Shown here: piece after piece, positions 28,839 through 37,446 of the stretch | How positions within the stretch are numbered: the stretch's first letter is position 1 | Layout of the letters: each line of letters starts with the position of its first letter | NCBI GenBank assembly: GCA_016712375.1 | Contig: JADJRE010000002.1 | Location: forward strand, 372,001 to 436,000 | Reading direction: 5' to 3' | Source of the DNA: Rhodospirillales bacterium | Lineage (GTDB): Bacteria > Pseudomonadota > Alphaproteobacteria > Rhodospirillales > Defluviicoccaceae | Length of the DNA: 64,000 nucleotides | Translations under genes and position numbers: made by a program | Notes under the pieces: generated by a model | The model's input: only the letters and a program-made list of their open reading frames with translations | Told to the model about the DNA's origin: nothing | Databases searched by the model: none

Positions 28839-30437
28839 TCAGGCCTGTCCGGCAGCCGCTCCCTCGCGGAACAGCCGGTAGACGATGCTGTCGTGCAGGG
28901 CCCGGTATGAGGCGTCGATGATGTTGGTGGAAACGCCGACCGTCGACCAATGCTCGCCGTTTGCCGCGCTCTCGATCATCACCCGGGTCACCGCCCGCGT
29001 TCCATCACCAGGGGTGAGGATCCGCACTTTGTAATCGACGAGGCGGACGTCGGCGAGCTGCGGGTAAACCGGCAGCAACACCTTGCGCAGCGCGGCGTCG
29101 AGGGCGTTGACTGGCCCGTTGCCTTCCTCCACCGCCATGAACTGGCTTCCGTTGACTTCCATTTTAACCGTGGCCTCGGACAAGGTGACGAGGTCGCCCT
29201 TGGCGTTCCAGCGGCGCTCGTCGATGACCCGGAAGCTGGAGCAGCGGAAGTATTCCGGCAGCCCCTCGATCGCCTCCCGCGCCAGCAGCTCGAAGCTGGC
29301 CTCCGCGCCGTCGTAGGCGTAGCCGTCGAACTCACGCGCCTTCACCGCCTCCAGCAGCCGGGTAAGCTTCGGGTCGGATGCGTCGATGTCGAGGCCGATG
29401 TCGCGAAAGCGCGCCAGGATGTTGGAGCGACCGGCCTGATCCGAGACGACGATGTGCCGATGGTTACCCACCAGTTCCGGCGCAATGTGCTCGTAGCAGC
29501 GGGGATCTTTTTCCACCGCCGAGACGTGCAGGCCGCCCTTGTGGGCGAAAGCGCTCTCGCCAACGTAGGGCGCGTTGCGGATCGGCGCCCGGTTCAGCCG
29601 CTCGTCGAGCAGCCGCGAAACGTGGGTCAGCCGCGTCAGGTCGACTGGCGTCATGCCGAGCGAATGCCCCATCTTCAACGCCAGCGTCGGGATGATGGCG
29701 ATCAGATCAGCGTTACCGCAGCGTTCGCCCAGTCCGTTCAAGGTGCCCTGCACCTGCCGCGCCCCGGCGCGCACCGCCAGCAGGCTGTTGGCCACGGCGT
29801 TGCCGGTATCGTTGTGGCAATGGATGCCGAGGTGGTCGCCCGGCACCTCCGCCGCCACCCGCCCGACGATCTCCTCCACCTCGTGCGGCAGGGTGCCGCC
29901 GTTGGTATCGCACAACACCACCCAGCGGGCGCCGGCTTCGTAGGCGGCGCGGGCGCAACGCAGCGCATAGGCGGGGTTGGCCTTGAAGCCGTCAAAGAAG
30001 TGCTCGGCGTCGAACATCACTTCCTCGACACGGCTGCTGGCCAGCCGCACGCTGTCCTCGATCATCGCGACGTTCTCGTCGAGCTCGATGCCGAGCGCGT
30101 CGGTCACCTGATAATCCCAGCTCTTGCCGACCATGCAGACGATCGGCGCCCCCGATCGGAGCAGCGAGGCGAGGCCAGGGTCGTTGTCGGCGCTGCGGCC
30201 GGACCGCCGGGTCATGCCGAAGGCGGACAGCCGGGAGCGGTGCAGGTGCGGCGGATCGGCGAAGAAGGCGGTGTCGGTGGGGTTGGCCCCGGGCCAGCCG
30301 CCCTCGACGTAGTCAATGCCAATGGCGTCCAGCGCGCGCGCGATCGCCGCCTTGTCGGCGACGCTGAAGTCAACACCTTGCGTCTGCGCGCCATCGCGCA
30401 GCGTCGAATCGTAAAGGTAAACGCGGTCACCGGACAT
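28839..30437 (-). CDS. cimA: Citramalate synthase
   Basis: CimA condenses pyruvate and acetyl-CoA to (R)-citramalate, a route to isoleucine that avoids threonine. It shows the metal-binding start DSTLRDGAQTQGVDFS, the catalytic-barrel motif HCHNDTGNAVANSLLAVRAG and FAHKGGLHVSAVEKDP. The C-terminal LeuA-type allosteric domain begins about residue 395 (GDLVTLSEATVKMEV, DYKVRILTPGDGTRAV). Length is 532 residues, within the 520-540 range of the family. The gene has no frame break. A long open frame on the opposite strand over this gene is a GC-content shadow. Confidence 0.93.
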   Translation of the reverse strand: MSGDRVYLYDSTLRDGAQTQGVDFSVADKAAIARALDAIGIDYVEGGWPGANPTDTAFFADPPHLHRSRLSAFGMTRRSGRSADNDPGLASLLRSGAPIVCMVGKSWDYQVTDALGIELDENVAMIEDSVRLASSRVEEVMFDAEHFFDGFKANPAYALRCARAAYEAGARWVVLCDTNGGTLPHEVEEIVGRVAAEVPGDHLGIHCHNDTGNAVANSLLAVRAGARQVQGTLNGLGERCGNADLIAIIPTLALKMGHSLGMTPVDLTRLTHVSRLLDERLNRAPIRNAPYVGESAFAHKGGLHVSAVEKDPRCYEHIAPELVGNHRHIVVSDQAGRSNILARFRDIGLDIDASDPKLTRLLEAVKAREFDGYAYDGAEASFELLAREAIEGLPEYFRCSSFRVIDERRWNAKGDLVTLSEATVKMEVNGSQFMAVEEGNGPVNALDAALRKVLLPVYPQLADVRLVDYKVRILTPGDGTRAVTRVMIESAANGEHWSTVGVSTNIIDASYRALHDSIVYRLFREGAAAGQA

Positions 30438-30515
30438 CGACTACGGCTTTCATTGCGGCGAGAAGGGCGGGAGGATGCCGAAAACGCTTCGCACACACAA
30501 GTTCGTTGCGTCGCT

Positions 30516-31025
30516 TCACGCCTGGTCGCTGTCAGCGGCGGCAAACGCCCGCAGCTTTTCGGTGATCTGGGCGTGCTCGGCGGTTGTCAGCCGCGGGCGA
30601 AGGCGGCTGTCGATGGTGGCCGCTTCGCTCGCGATCAGCGCCGGGTACCAGTCGCCCGGATCGGGCAGATCGCCGTCGTGACGGGGGATAATGTGCAGGT
30701 GGAGGTGCGGCACCGTCTGTCCGGCGGCGGCGCCGTCCTGGATCGCCCAATCGAAGCCATCAGCAGAGAACACCCGCGTCAGCAGGCGCGTCGTTCGTCT
30801 GGCGAACACCATCATCGCCGCCAACTCTTCGTCCGAGAGCCCGAGCAGGCTCTTGACGTGGCGGCGTGGCACGATCAGCGAATGTCCCGGCAGCACCGGA
30901 GAAATGTCGTAGAGCGCAAGGAAACGTTCATCGTCCGCAAAGGCGGCCGAGGCGATGCCGGCAACACAAAACGGACAAGCGCAGACCGCCGGCTCAGATC
31001 TCGGCATCGGCTGCCCAAGGCACAC
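30516..31025 (-). CDS. HIT family protein
   Basis: Histidine-triad proteins are nucleotide hydrolases or transferases. The triad motif QTVPHLHLHIIPR is complete. The N-terminal CPFC pair resembles the zinc-binding pair of some HIT proteins and GalT-like relatives. DISPVLPGHSLIVPRRHV is the conserved loop before helix 1. The start may be the ATG at 31023-31025 or the one at 31005-31007 (MPRSEPAV); neither has a strong ribosome site. It lies 78 bp downstream of the upstream-oriented cimA start. The substrate is unknown. Confidence 0.88.
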   Translation of the reverse strand: MCLGQPMPRSEPAVCACPFCVAGIASAAFADDERFLALYDISPVLPGHSLIVPRRHVKSLLGLSDEELAAMMVFARRTTRLLTRVFSADGFDWAIQDGAAAGQTVPHLHLHIIPRHDGDLPDPGDWYPALIASEAATIDSRLRPRLTTAEHAQITEKLRAFAAADSDQA

Positions 31026-31076
31026 ATCTAGGAAAAAGACCTTGCATATAGGCTAACGGTCCTGTAGGAATAATTT

Positions 31077-31162
31077 CAGTGAACGCCCTTGGTGCGTTCC
31101 TCTCTCTCTCCCCTCGTGAGACTGGGGCGGCGGTTCCCTCAAAGATCCGCCGCCCTTTTTTT
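31077..31162 (+). ncRNA. Candidate small RNA with strong terminator
   Basis: The 144-bp gap between two minus-strand genes encodes a plausible plus-strand transcript. It has a hairpin GAACGC-N7-GCGTTC at 31081-31099, then a single-stranded CU-rich stretch (TCTCTCTCTCCCCTC), then a GC-rich terminator hairpin with a T7 run. TTGCAT at 31042-31047 lies 17 nt before TAGGAA at 31065-31070, a weak promoter match. No plus-strand gene nearby needs this terminator. I do not recognise a known RNA family. Confidence 0.4.
31125..31162 (+). terminator. Rho-independent terminator without an obvious plus-strand gene
   Basis: GGGCGGCGG (31125-31133) pairs perfectly with CCGCCGCCC (31147-31155) and is followed by seven T. 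There is no T-run on the minus-strand side, so it works in the plus direction only. Confidence 0.8.
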
Positions 31163-31169
31163 AACCCGT

Positions 31170-31619
31170 CTACAGCGCCAGCATCCCGCCTGTCGCCGAG
31201 GCGTCGGCGAGGAAGGTCACGACGCCGGCTACTTCTATCGACAGATCGCCACGCAAAGCAACGGCGTCCAACCCCATCGCCCGGAGCCCCATTTCGCAGA
31301 CGATGAAGCGCACGCCGAGATCGGCGCAGGCCGCGAGAAGTTCCTCGAAACCGGCCACGCCTCGCGCTTGACGTTCGTCGTCGATTGCTCCGGCGGGCCG
31401 GCCTCCTTCGCCCTCGATCTTCCGCCAGCCAGGGCCATCCGCTCCGCCAGCGGCGAGTGCAAACAACGCGCGGTCTGTGAAGAACACGGTCGCCGGGGTG
31501 CCGATGGCGGCGGCGGCGCTGGCCAGCACCAGCGCATAGTGGACCCGTTCGAAACCGCCGGAGAGCACCAGCAGCGAAAACTTGTCCGGTGAGTTGCGTT
31601 CAGGCCCGGCAGAGGGCAT
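31170..31619 (-). CDS. DsrE-like protein
   Basis: This small cytoplasmic protein has the DsrE/DsrF fold used in sulfur relay and related roles. Features are LSLLVLSGGFERVHYALVLA-like beta-alpha start, AAAIGTPATVFFTDRALFAL and FEELLAACADLGVRFIVCEM, with the single conserved-type cysteine in VCEMGLRAMGL. Its ATG (31617-31619) overlaps the predicted end of the upstream moeB-like gene. A link to sulfur chemistry is supported by that neighbour and by cysK, but the exact role is unknown. Length is 149 residues. Confidence 0.78.
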   Translation of the reverse strand: MPSAGPERNSPDKFSLLVLSGGFERVHYALVLASAAAAIGTPATVFFTDRALFALAAGGADGPGWRKIEGEGGRPAGAIDDERQARGVAGFEELLAACADLGVRFIVCEMGLRAMGLDAVALRGDLSIEVAGVVTFLADASATGGMLAL

Positions 31620-32434
31620 CCACGGCTCCGGCGTGGACCTGAAAGATCAACAATGCTGGGATGGTCGCCGCATAGCGGGCAGCCCGGGTCGCGGCGCACG
31701 CGGATGCGTCGCCAGGTGCCGGCCAGCGCATCGACCACCAGCAGCCAGCCGGCGAGACTGTCGCCAATCCCGAGCAATTCCTTGATCACTTCCGTGGCCT
31801 GCAGCCCGCCCAACGCGCCGCAGAACGCGCCGAGCACTCCGGCTTGCGCGCAGGTGGGGATTTGGCCTTCCGGCGGCGGCTCGCGGTAAAGGCAGCGGTA
31901 GCACGGCGGACGTTCGTCGCCGGCCGCTCCAGGCACGCCCGCCTTGAAGGTCGCGAGCTGCCCGTCAAAGCGCAGCACCGCGGCCGAAACAAGCGGCTTG
32001 CCGGCGAAGAAGCAGGCATCGTTGACGAGAAAGCGGGTGGCGAAGTTGTCGCTGCCGTCGGCGATGAGGTCGTAGCCCGCCACCAGCGCCGCCGCGTTGC
32101 CGGCGGTCAGGCGAACGCCGTGCGGAATGATCCGGACCTCAGGGTTGATCGCTGCCAGCGCAGCCCGCGCGCTCTCCACCTTCGGGACGCCGAGGCGGTC
32201 GGTGGTGTGCGCCATCTGCCGCTGGAGATTGGAGAGATCGACGACGTCATCATCGATCACGCCGATTGTGCCGACTCCGGCGGCCGCGAGATACAGCAGC
32301 ATCGGCGAGCCGAGCCCGCCGGCTCCGACGACGAGAACGCGCGCCGCCAGGAGCTTCGCCTGACCGGCACCGCCGATTTCGTCGAGCAGGATGTGCCGGG
32401 CGTAACGGCTGACTTGCGCGTCGGTAAAGTCCAT
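31600..32434 (-). CDS. moeB: MoeB/ThiF family sulfur-carrier adenylyltransferase (frameshifted at its end)
   Basis: This enzyme adenylates the C-terminus of a small sulfur-carrier protein (MoaD or ThiS type). The start SRYARHILLDEIGGAGQAKL, the nucleotide-binding loop VVGAGGLGSPMLLYLAAAGV, DLIADGSDNFATRFLVND and the zinc cysteines (CYRC; CPLCGDHP) are present. After PSIVDLS the printed frame loses its stop and runs into the dsrE region. One base shift near 31645 gives VHAGAVDALCRA and a TGA at 31600-31602, which I take as the real end. It could serve molybdopterin, thiamine or another carrier; no carrier gene is near. Confidence 0.85.
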
Positions 32435-32496
32435 CGGCGCTGGTTTCGTCCTTTAGAAGTCGGGGCCGCTTCGGCGGCCCGATCTCCAGTGGGAAG

Positions 32497-33480
32497 CTAC
32501 TCGCCGAGCCCCTCGAACAGCGCCGTCGACAGATAGCGTTCGGCGAACGAGGGCAGGATGACAACAATCGACTTGCCGGACATCTCCGGCCGCTTGCCAA
32601 CCTCGATCGCTGCAGCCAAGGCTGCTCCGGAAGAGATACCGACCGTCAACCCCTCCAGCTTCGCCACCCGACGCGCCATCTCGAAGGCGGCCGCGTTGCT
32701 GACCTTGATCACTTCGTCAATGGCGCGGACATTCAGCACCGCCGGCACAAATCCGGCGCCGATCCCCTGAATCTTATGCGGGCCAGGAACGCCGCCGGAG
32801 AGTACCGGACTGTCCTCCGGCTCGACCGCGATCATTCGCAGCTCCGGCCGGCGTGGCTTCAGCACCTCGGCACAGCCGGTGATCGTCCCGCCGGTGCCGA
32901 CGCCGCTGACGATAGCATCGACGTTGCCGCCGGTGTCGCGCCAGATCTCCTCGGCGGTGGTCCGGCGGTGGATCTCAGGATTGGCGGGGTTGGAGAACTG
33001 CTGCAGCATGACGGCGCCCGGGTTTTCGGCAACCACCTGTTCGGCGCGGGCGACAGCACCCGGCATACCCTTCGCGGCCGGTGTCAGCACGATCTCGGCG
33101 CCCAGCAGCGCCAGCATCTTGCGCCGCTCGATCGACATGCTGTCCGGCATGGTCAGGATCAGGCGATAGCCGCGCGCGGCGCAGACGAAGGCGAGTGCGA
33201 TGCCGGTGTTGCCGGACGTCGGCTCGACCAGCGTGGCGCCCGACCCGATGCGTCCTTCTTTCTCGGCGGCCAGCACCATTGCCAAACCGATACGATCCTT
33301 CACTGAGGACAACGGATTGAAGAACTCGCACTTCGCCAGCAGTTCGGCGCCGCAGCCAGCTTCCGCCGCGAGCTTGCGGACCCTTACGATCGGCGTGTCG
33401 CCAATGGTGTCGAGAATGCTGTCGTAGATGCGGCCGCGGCCACGCAGTGTTGCCGCATCGGAGAGGGTTTGCTCATTCAT
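32497..33480 (-). CDS. cysK: Cysteine synthase A
   Basis: CysK is a pyridoxal-phosphate enzyme that makes L-cysteine from O-acetylserine and sulfide. The cofactor lysine lies in FFNPLSSVKDRIG. The substrate loop PTSGNTGIAL and the phosphate-binding loop GVGTGGTITGCAEV are conserved, as is TVGISSGAALAAA near the end. Length is 327 residues. It lies upstream of moeB-like and dsrE-like on the same strand and downstream of a Rrf2-type regulator gene. A possible operator overlaps its promoter region. Confidence 0.95.
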   Translation of the reverse strand: MNEQTLSDAATLRGRGRIYDSILDTIGDTPIVRVRKLAAEAGCGAELLAKCEFFNPLSSVKDRIGLAMVLAAEKEGRIGSGATLVEPTSGNTGIALAFVCAARGYRLILTMPDSMSIERRKMLALLGAEIVLTPAAKGMPGAVARAEQVVAENPGAVMLQQFSNPANPEIHRRTTAEEIWRDTGGNVDAIVSGVGTGGTITGCAEVLKPRRPELRMIAVEPEDSPVLSGGVPGPHKIQGIGAGFVPAVLNVRAIDEVIKVSNAAAFEMARRVAKLEGLTVGISSGAALAAAIEVGKRPEMSGKSIVVILPSFAERYLSTALFEGLGE

Positions 33481-33498
33481 CGTCTCGCCCGCCCGTTG

Positions 33499-33515
33499 TC
33501 TATCGAATTGGTAGA
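33499..33515. promoter_or_regulatory. Inverted repeat before cysK, possible Rrf2 operator
   Basis: TCTATC-GAATT-GGTAGA has 5 of 6 pairing bases per arm and lies 19-35 bp upstream of the cysK start. It is in an AT-richer stretch where the promoter should be. The regulator gene next door (33583-34038) is the natural candidate to bind it. No second copy was found. Confidence 0.3.
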
Positions 33516-33582
33516 GATAAATGTACGCGCCTGCACGCCATTTGCAACCCGGCTGCGTCCAAAGATGTTTCTGCGGCCATGG

Positions 33583-34038
33583 TCATATGGAGAAGTAAAG
33601 GCGGTCTCGTCCCTCGCTGACAATGCCGGCACTGTCAGCACGATTACAGAGATCGTCCATCGTTACCTCGTCGAGTCGGGACAGTAGTTCTCCCTGCAAC
33701 TCCATCCACAACGGGCGAACCACCTTCCGGCCGAGCGGCGAGCCCATCTCTTCTTGCAGCGGGTCGTCCTCGTTGTCGGAGTTGCGGACCACCCGGATGA
33801 TCTCGCCGACAGTGATCCTCCGCCGCTCGCGGGCCAGCCGATAGCCGCCGCGCGGGCCTCGGACGCCGACCAGCACGCCGCTGCGCACCAGGTTCTGCAA
33901 TGCCTGCTCCAGGTAACGACGCGGGATCCCTTGCCGGCGGGTGATCTCGCGGCTCTGAACTGGCTCGGCGCCAGCGTGATAGGCGATGTCCAGCACCGCT
34001 TCAATGGCGAACAAGGTCTTACGCGACAGCTTCAACAT
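33583..34038 (-). CDS. Rrf2 family transcription regulator without Fe-S cysteines
   Basis: The N-terminal winged helix is typical of Rrf2 proteins: MLKLSRKTLFAIEAVLDIAY, REITRRQGIPRRYLEQALQN, LVRSGVLVGVRGPRGGYRLA. The three clustered cysteines that hold the Fe-S cluster in IscR, NsrR and RirA are missing; the only cysteine is in DDLCNRADSAG. This resembles CymR, which senses cysteine status by binding cysteine synthase. The neighbouring gene is cysK, 102 bp away in the same direction. Control of cysK is therefore inferred, not shown. The gene starts 2 bases after the dut stop. Confidence 0.88.
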   Translation of the reverse strand: MLKLSRKTLFAIEAVLDIAYHAGAEPVQSREITRRQGIPRRYLEQALQNLVRSGVLVGVRGPRGGYRLARERRRITVGEIIRVVRNSDNEDDPLQEEMGSPLGRKVVRPLWMELQGELLSRLDEVTMDDLCNRADSAGIVSEGRDRLYFSI

Positions 34039-34040
34039 AT

Positions 34041-34514
34041 CTACGGTCCCCTGTTGGCGGTGGCGCCGGTGCCGGTGGAACCAAAGCCGCCTTCGGCGCG
34101 CGCCGTCTCCGTCAAAGTCGTCGTCTCTCGCCAGCGCACCGTTGCCACGGGTGCAACAATAAGTTGGGCAATTCTCATGCCGCGTTCGATGCGGAAGGGG
34201 GCATCGCCGTGGTTGATCAGCATTACCGCGATCTCGCCGCGGTAGTCGGCGTCGATGGTTCCGGGACTGTTGAGCACGGTGACGCCATGCCGAGCCGCCA
34301 GTCCGGAGCGGGGGCGAACCTGCGCTTCGAAGCCCTCGGGCAGTGCAATGGCGATGCCGGTCGGCACCAAGGCGCGGCCTCCTGGCGGCAGCATGGACGG
34401 CTCATCGACGGCGGCCTGTAGATCAAGGCCTGCGGCATGCGCGGTGGCATAGGCCGGCAAGGCCAGATCAATCGCGTGAGCCAGACGGCGCACCGGAAGA
34501 TCGAGCGGATTCAA
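34041..34514 (-). CDS. dut: Deoxyuridine 5'-triphosphate nucleotidohydrolase
   Basis: Dut splits dUTP to dUMP and pyrophosphate, keeping uracil out of DNA and supplying dTMP synthesis. The five trimeric dUTPase motifs are visible: AAGLDLQAAV, PRSGLAARHG, GTIDADYRGEI, MRIAQLIVAPV and the C-terminal RAEGGFGSTG. The start is a TTG at 34512-34514 that overlaps the coaBC stop and has GGGAG 7 nt upstream. Length is 157 residues, slightly over the family norm because of a short tail. It is intact. Confidence 0.93.
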   Translation of the reverse strand: MNPLDLPVRRLAHAIDLALPAYATAHAAGLDLQAAVDEPSMLPPGGRALVPTGIAIALPEGFEAQVRPRSGLAARHGVTVLNSPGTIDADYRGEIAVMLINHGDAPFRIERGMRIAQLIVAPVATVRWRETTTLTETARAEGGFGSTGTGATANRGP

Positions 34515-35729
34515 GACACGGCTCCCGGTGCTGCGCCGAGCGCATCGGCAATGCGTTGAGCGAGGCGTTCTGCAACCGCCTGCTTGCTCATCTCAGGCCA
34601 AGCCTCGACACCTCCGTCGGAGATCAGATGCACCGCGTTGCAGGTGCCGCCGAAGGTGCCGGTGCCCGGCGAGACATCGTTGGCGACGATCCAGTCACAG
34701 CCCTTACGCTCCCGCTTTGCCTGAGCGTACTCGACGATACGCATCGTCTCGGCGGCGAAACCGATGACCAGCTTTGGGCGCCGGTCGGGCGATCGAGCGA
34801 GCGTGGCCAGAATGTCGGGGTTTTCAGCGAGCACAAGCTCCGGCGGGCCTTCGGCGTTCTTCTTCATCTTCTGGGGCGATTCCTGTACGACCCGCCAGTC
34901 GCCGACCGCCGCCGCGCAGACGGCAACGTCAACCGGCAGCGCCGCCTCACAGGCCGCGAGCATCTGCACCGCGGTCGCCACTGGCACACGCGCACGCCCG
35001 GCGGATCGGTCAAGGCGGTCGGACCCGAGACCAGCGTGGTCACGGCACCCAGGCGGGCGAGGGCAACGGCGATGGCGTGCCCCTGCCGTCCGAGGAATGA
35101 TTGGAGATGTAGCGCACCGGGTCGATCGGCTCACGCGTCGGCCCGCTGGTCACCAGCGCGCGCACTCCGGCCAGCCTGCGGGGAGCAAAATGCGCCTCGA
35201 TGGCGGCAAGAATTGCGGCGGGCTCGGCCATTCGGCCATACCCCCACTCGCCGCAGGCCATGTCGCCCTGGTCCGGGCCGACGGTAAGCAGTCCGCGCGT
35301 CCGCAAGGTGGCGAGATTGGCCTGCGTCGCCGGATGTTCCCACATCCGCACGTTCATCGCCGGCGCCGCGAGCACCGGCTTATCGGTAGCGAGCAGTGCC
35401 GTCGTCGCCAGATCGTCGGCGATGCCGGCCGCCATGCGGGCCAGGATATTGGCGGTTGCCGGTGCGACGACGACGAGATCGGCGTCCCGCGACAGCTGGA
35501 TGTGCCCCATCTCGCTCTCGCGGCCCAGCGCGAAGAGATCGGTGTAGACCTTGTCCTCGGAGAGCGCCTCCAACGACAGCGGCGTCACGAACGCGGCGCC
35601 GGCGGCGGTGAGGATGCAGCGCACCGAGGCGCCCTGCTCGCGTAACCGCCGGATCAATTCCAGGCACTTGTAGGCGGCTATCCCGCCGGCGATCACCAGC
35701 AGAATGCGTTTTCCGGCGAGAGCGCTCAT
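34511..35729 (-). CDS. coaBC: Coenzyme A biosynthesis bifunctional protein CoaBC (frameshifted)
   Basis: CoaBC joins cysteine to phosphopantothenate (CoaB) and decarboxylates the product (CoaC). The N-terminal flavoprotein CoaC domain is complete: LLVIAGGIAAYKCLELIRRL, APAMNVRMWEHPATQANLAT and the active-site lid CGEWGYGRMAEP. The CoaB domain begins VRALVTSGPTREPIDPVRYI. A break near 35083 at SNHSSDG moves the frame to GHAIAVALARLGAVTTLVSG. A second near 34990 restores PVATAVQMLAACEAALPVDV, then KMKKNAEGPPELVLAENPDI and CDWIVANDVS. Only about 95 bases lie in the middle frame. The enzyme is essential, so sequence error is likely. Restored length is about 406 residues. Confidence 0.9.
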
Positions 35730-35843
35730 AAACCCCTATTTACGAAACTTATGTGTTGAAAGAACCTAGCGTGCAGAGGGTGATGAGGCAAGAAGCCGAA
35801 AGCGGGAAAAAGTCCGGCATGGATTCCCGTGCAAGCACGCCGC

Positions 35844-37400
35844 TCAGCCGGCGAGCATTCCGATGACAATTCCGGCAAGCAGCGCGGCGGCGAGCCAGCC
35901 GGCATAGGTGCCATTCATAGGACCATGGGCTTGGCGGAGATTTTCCGCATCGATCTTCAGCCGGCCCTCCGCGAGGGTGGCGAAGCCGTGCTCGGCGCGG
36001 CGCACCAACGCGGGCAAACGTGAAAGCGCTGCCGCTACATCGGTCGCCGCCTCGCGCATCCGTGCCTGCGGGCCGAGCGTCTCGGCGCACCAGCTCTCGA
36101 TCAGCGGCCGGGCGAGCAGCCACATGTTGGCCTCGGGCGCCAGGGTGCGACCGGTGCCCTCGGCAACCAGCATCGTTTTCTGCAGCAGCAGCAACTGGGG
36201 CTGTGTCTCCATGGCAAAGGTTTCCGTCACCTGGAAAAGCTGGCCCAGCAAGCGCGCGACCGAAATTTCGTTCTGCGGCTTGTCCATGATCGGCTCGGCA
36301 ATCGATCGACACGCCTGCGCGAAAGCATCCAGCGAGTGATCGGACGGCACCCAGCCGGCCTCGAAATGCACTTCGGCGGCGCGCCGCCAGTTACGCGTCA
36401 GGAAGGCCAGCAGCATCTCGCCCAGGTGGCGGCGGGTCGACCGGTCAATCCGTCCCATGATGCCGAAATCGACGGCAGCAACGCTGCCATCGGCGCGCAC
36501 GAACAGGTTGCCGGCGTGCAGATCGCCGTGGAAGAAGCCGTCGCGGAACACCTGGAAAAAAAACGCCTCGGCGGCCTTGGTCAGCACGGCGCGCGGGTCG
36601 TGACCGGCCGCGATGACGGCGGCACGCTCGTCGATCCGCAGGCCGGCAACGCGCTCGGTGGTAAGCACGCGTCGCCCGGTGCGGGTCCAGTCGACGGCGG
36701 GCACGAAAAATGACCGGTCGCCTCTGAAGTTGTCGGCGAGTTCGCACGCTGCTGCAGCCTCGAAGCGCAGGTCCATCTCGACAACGACGGTTTTCGCCAG
36801 CGTCTCTAGCGACTCCAAGAGGCGCAATCGGCGCAGCGTCCGCAGGTTGGCCTCGGCGTTGCGGCCGATCCAGAAAAACAGCTCCAGGTCGCGGGCGAAG
36901 GCCTTCTCGATGCCGGGGCGCAGCACCTTCACCGCAACCTCGCGGCCTTCGGTATCGATCGCGAAGTGCACCTGGGCGATCGAGGCGGCCGCTACCGGCT
37001 GTTGCTCGAAGCTGCGGAACATTTTTTCCAGCGGCTGGCCGAACTCCTCTTCGATGGTGACGCGGACCTGTGCGAAGGGGAAGGGCGGCAGCCGGTCCTG
37101 CAGGCTGGCGAGATCGCGGGCGAGTTCCTCGCCGAGCAGGTCCGAACGGCTCGCCAGTGCCTGGCCGAACTTGACGAACGACGGGCCTGCATCTTGCAGC
37201 GCGAGCGCCAGCCGCTGCCCCGGCCGCAATGCCGGTTGGTTCGCGGCGGCGCGGCGAGCCAGCGGCCGCGTCACCCACAGCAGCAGCCGGCCGACGGCAA
37301 AGCGCTCCAGGACGAACAGCGCGTCGTGCCGAGCCAACAGGCGCGCCAGCAGCAGCAGCCGCCCGGCATTACGCAACCCGCTGATCATGCCGGGGAGCAA
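35844..37400 (-). CDS. ubiB: Ubiquinone biosynthesis protein UbiB
   Basis: UbiB is an atypical protein-kinase-like ATPase required for ubiquinone synthesis at the inner membrane. Its hallmark KxGQ motif is in PSFVKFGQALASRSDLL. It also has the Ala-rich nucleotide loop VAAASIAQVHFAIDTEGREV, the catalytic-like FHGDLHAGNLFVRADG and VAAVDFGIMGRID. A C-terminal membrane helix (WLAAALLAGIVIGMLAG) anchors it. Length is 518 residues, with no frame break. It lies 46 bp downstream of ubiE in the same direction, a standard alphaproteobacterial pair. Confidence 0.95.
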   Translation of the reverse strand: MLPGMISGLRNAGRLLLLARLLARHDALFVLERFAVGRLLLWVTRPLARRAAANQPALRPGQRLALALQDAGPSFVKFGQALASRSDLLGEELARDLASLQDRLPPFPFAQVRVTIEEEFGQPLEKMFRSFEQQPVAAASIAQVHFAIDTEGREVAVKVLRPGIEKAFARDLELFFWIGRNAEANLRTLRRLRLLESLETLAKTVVVEMDLRFEAAAACELADNFRGDRSFFVPAVDWTRTGRRVLTTERVAGLRIDERAAVIAAGHDPRAVLTKAAEAFFFQVFRDGFFHGDLHAGNLFVRADGSVAAVDFGIMGRIDRSTRRHLGEMLLAFLTRNWRRAAEVHFEAGWVPSDHSLDAFAQACRSIAEPIMDKPQNEISVARLLGQLFQVTETFAMETQPQLLLLQKTMLVAEGTGRTLAPEANMWLLARPLIESWCAETLGPQARMREAATDVAAALSRLPALVRRAEHGFATLAEGRLKIDAENLRQAHGPMNGTYAGWLAAALLAGIVIGMLAG

Positions 37401-37446
37401 ACCTGCGGCTTGCGCTGGCGAACCGTCGAACGGTGCTGCCGCATCG

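Noticed and set aside
28950..31031. A 693-codon open frame on the plus strand, opposite cimA and the HIT gene
   Set aside because: It mirrors the codon pattern of two well-supported minus-strand genes, has low-complexity His/Arg/Gly-rich content and no domain; it is a shadow of high GC content.
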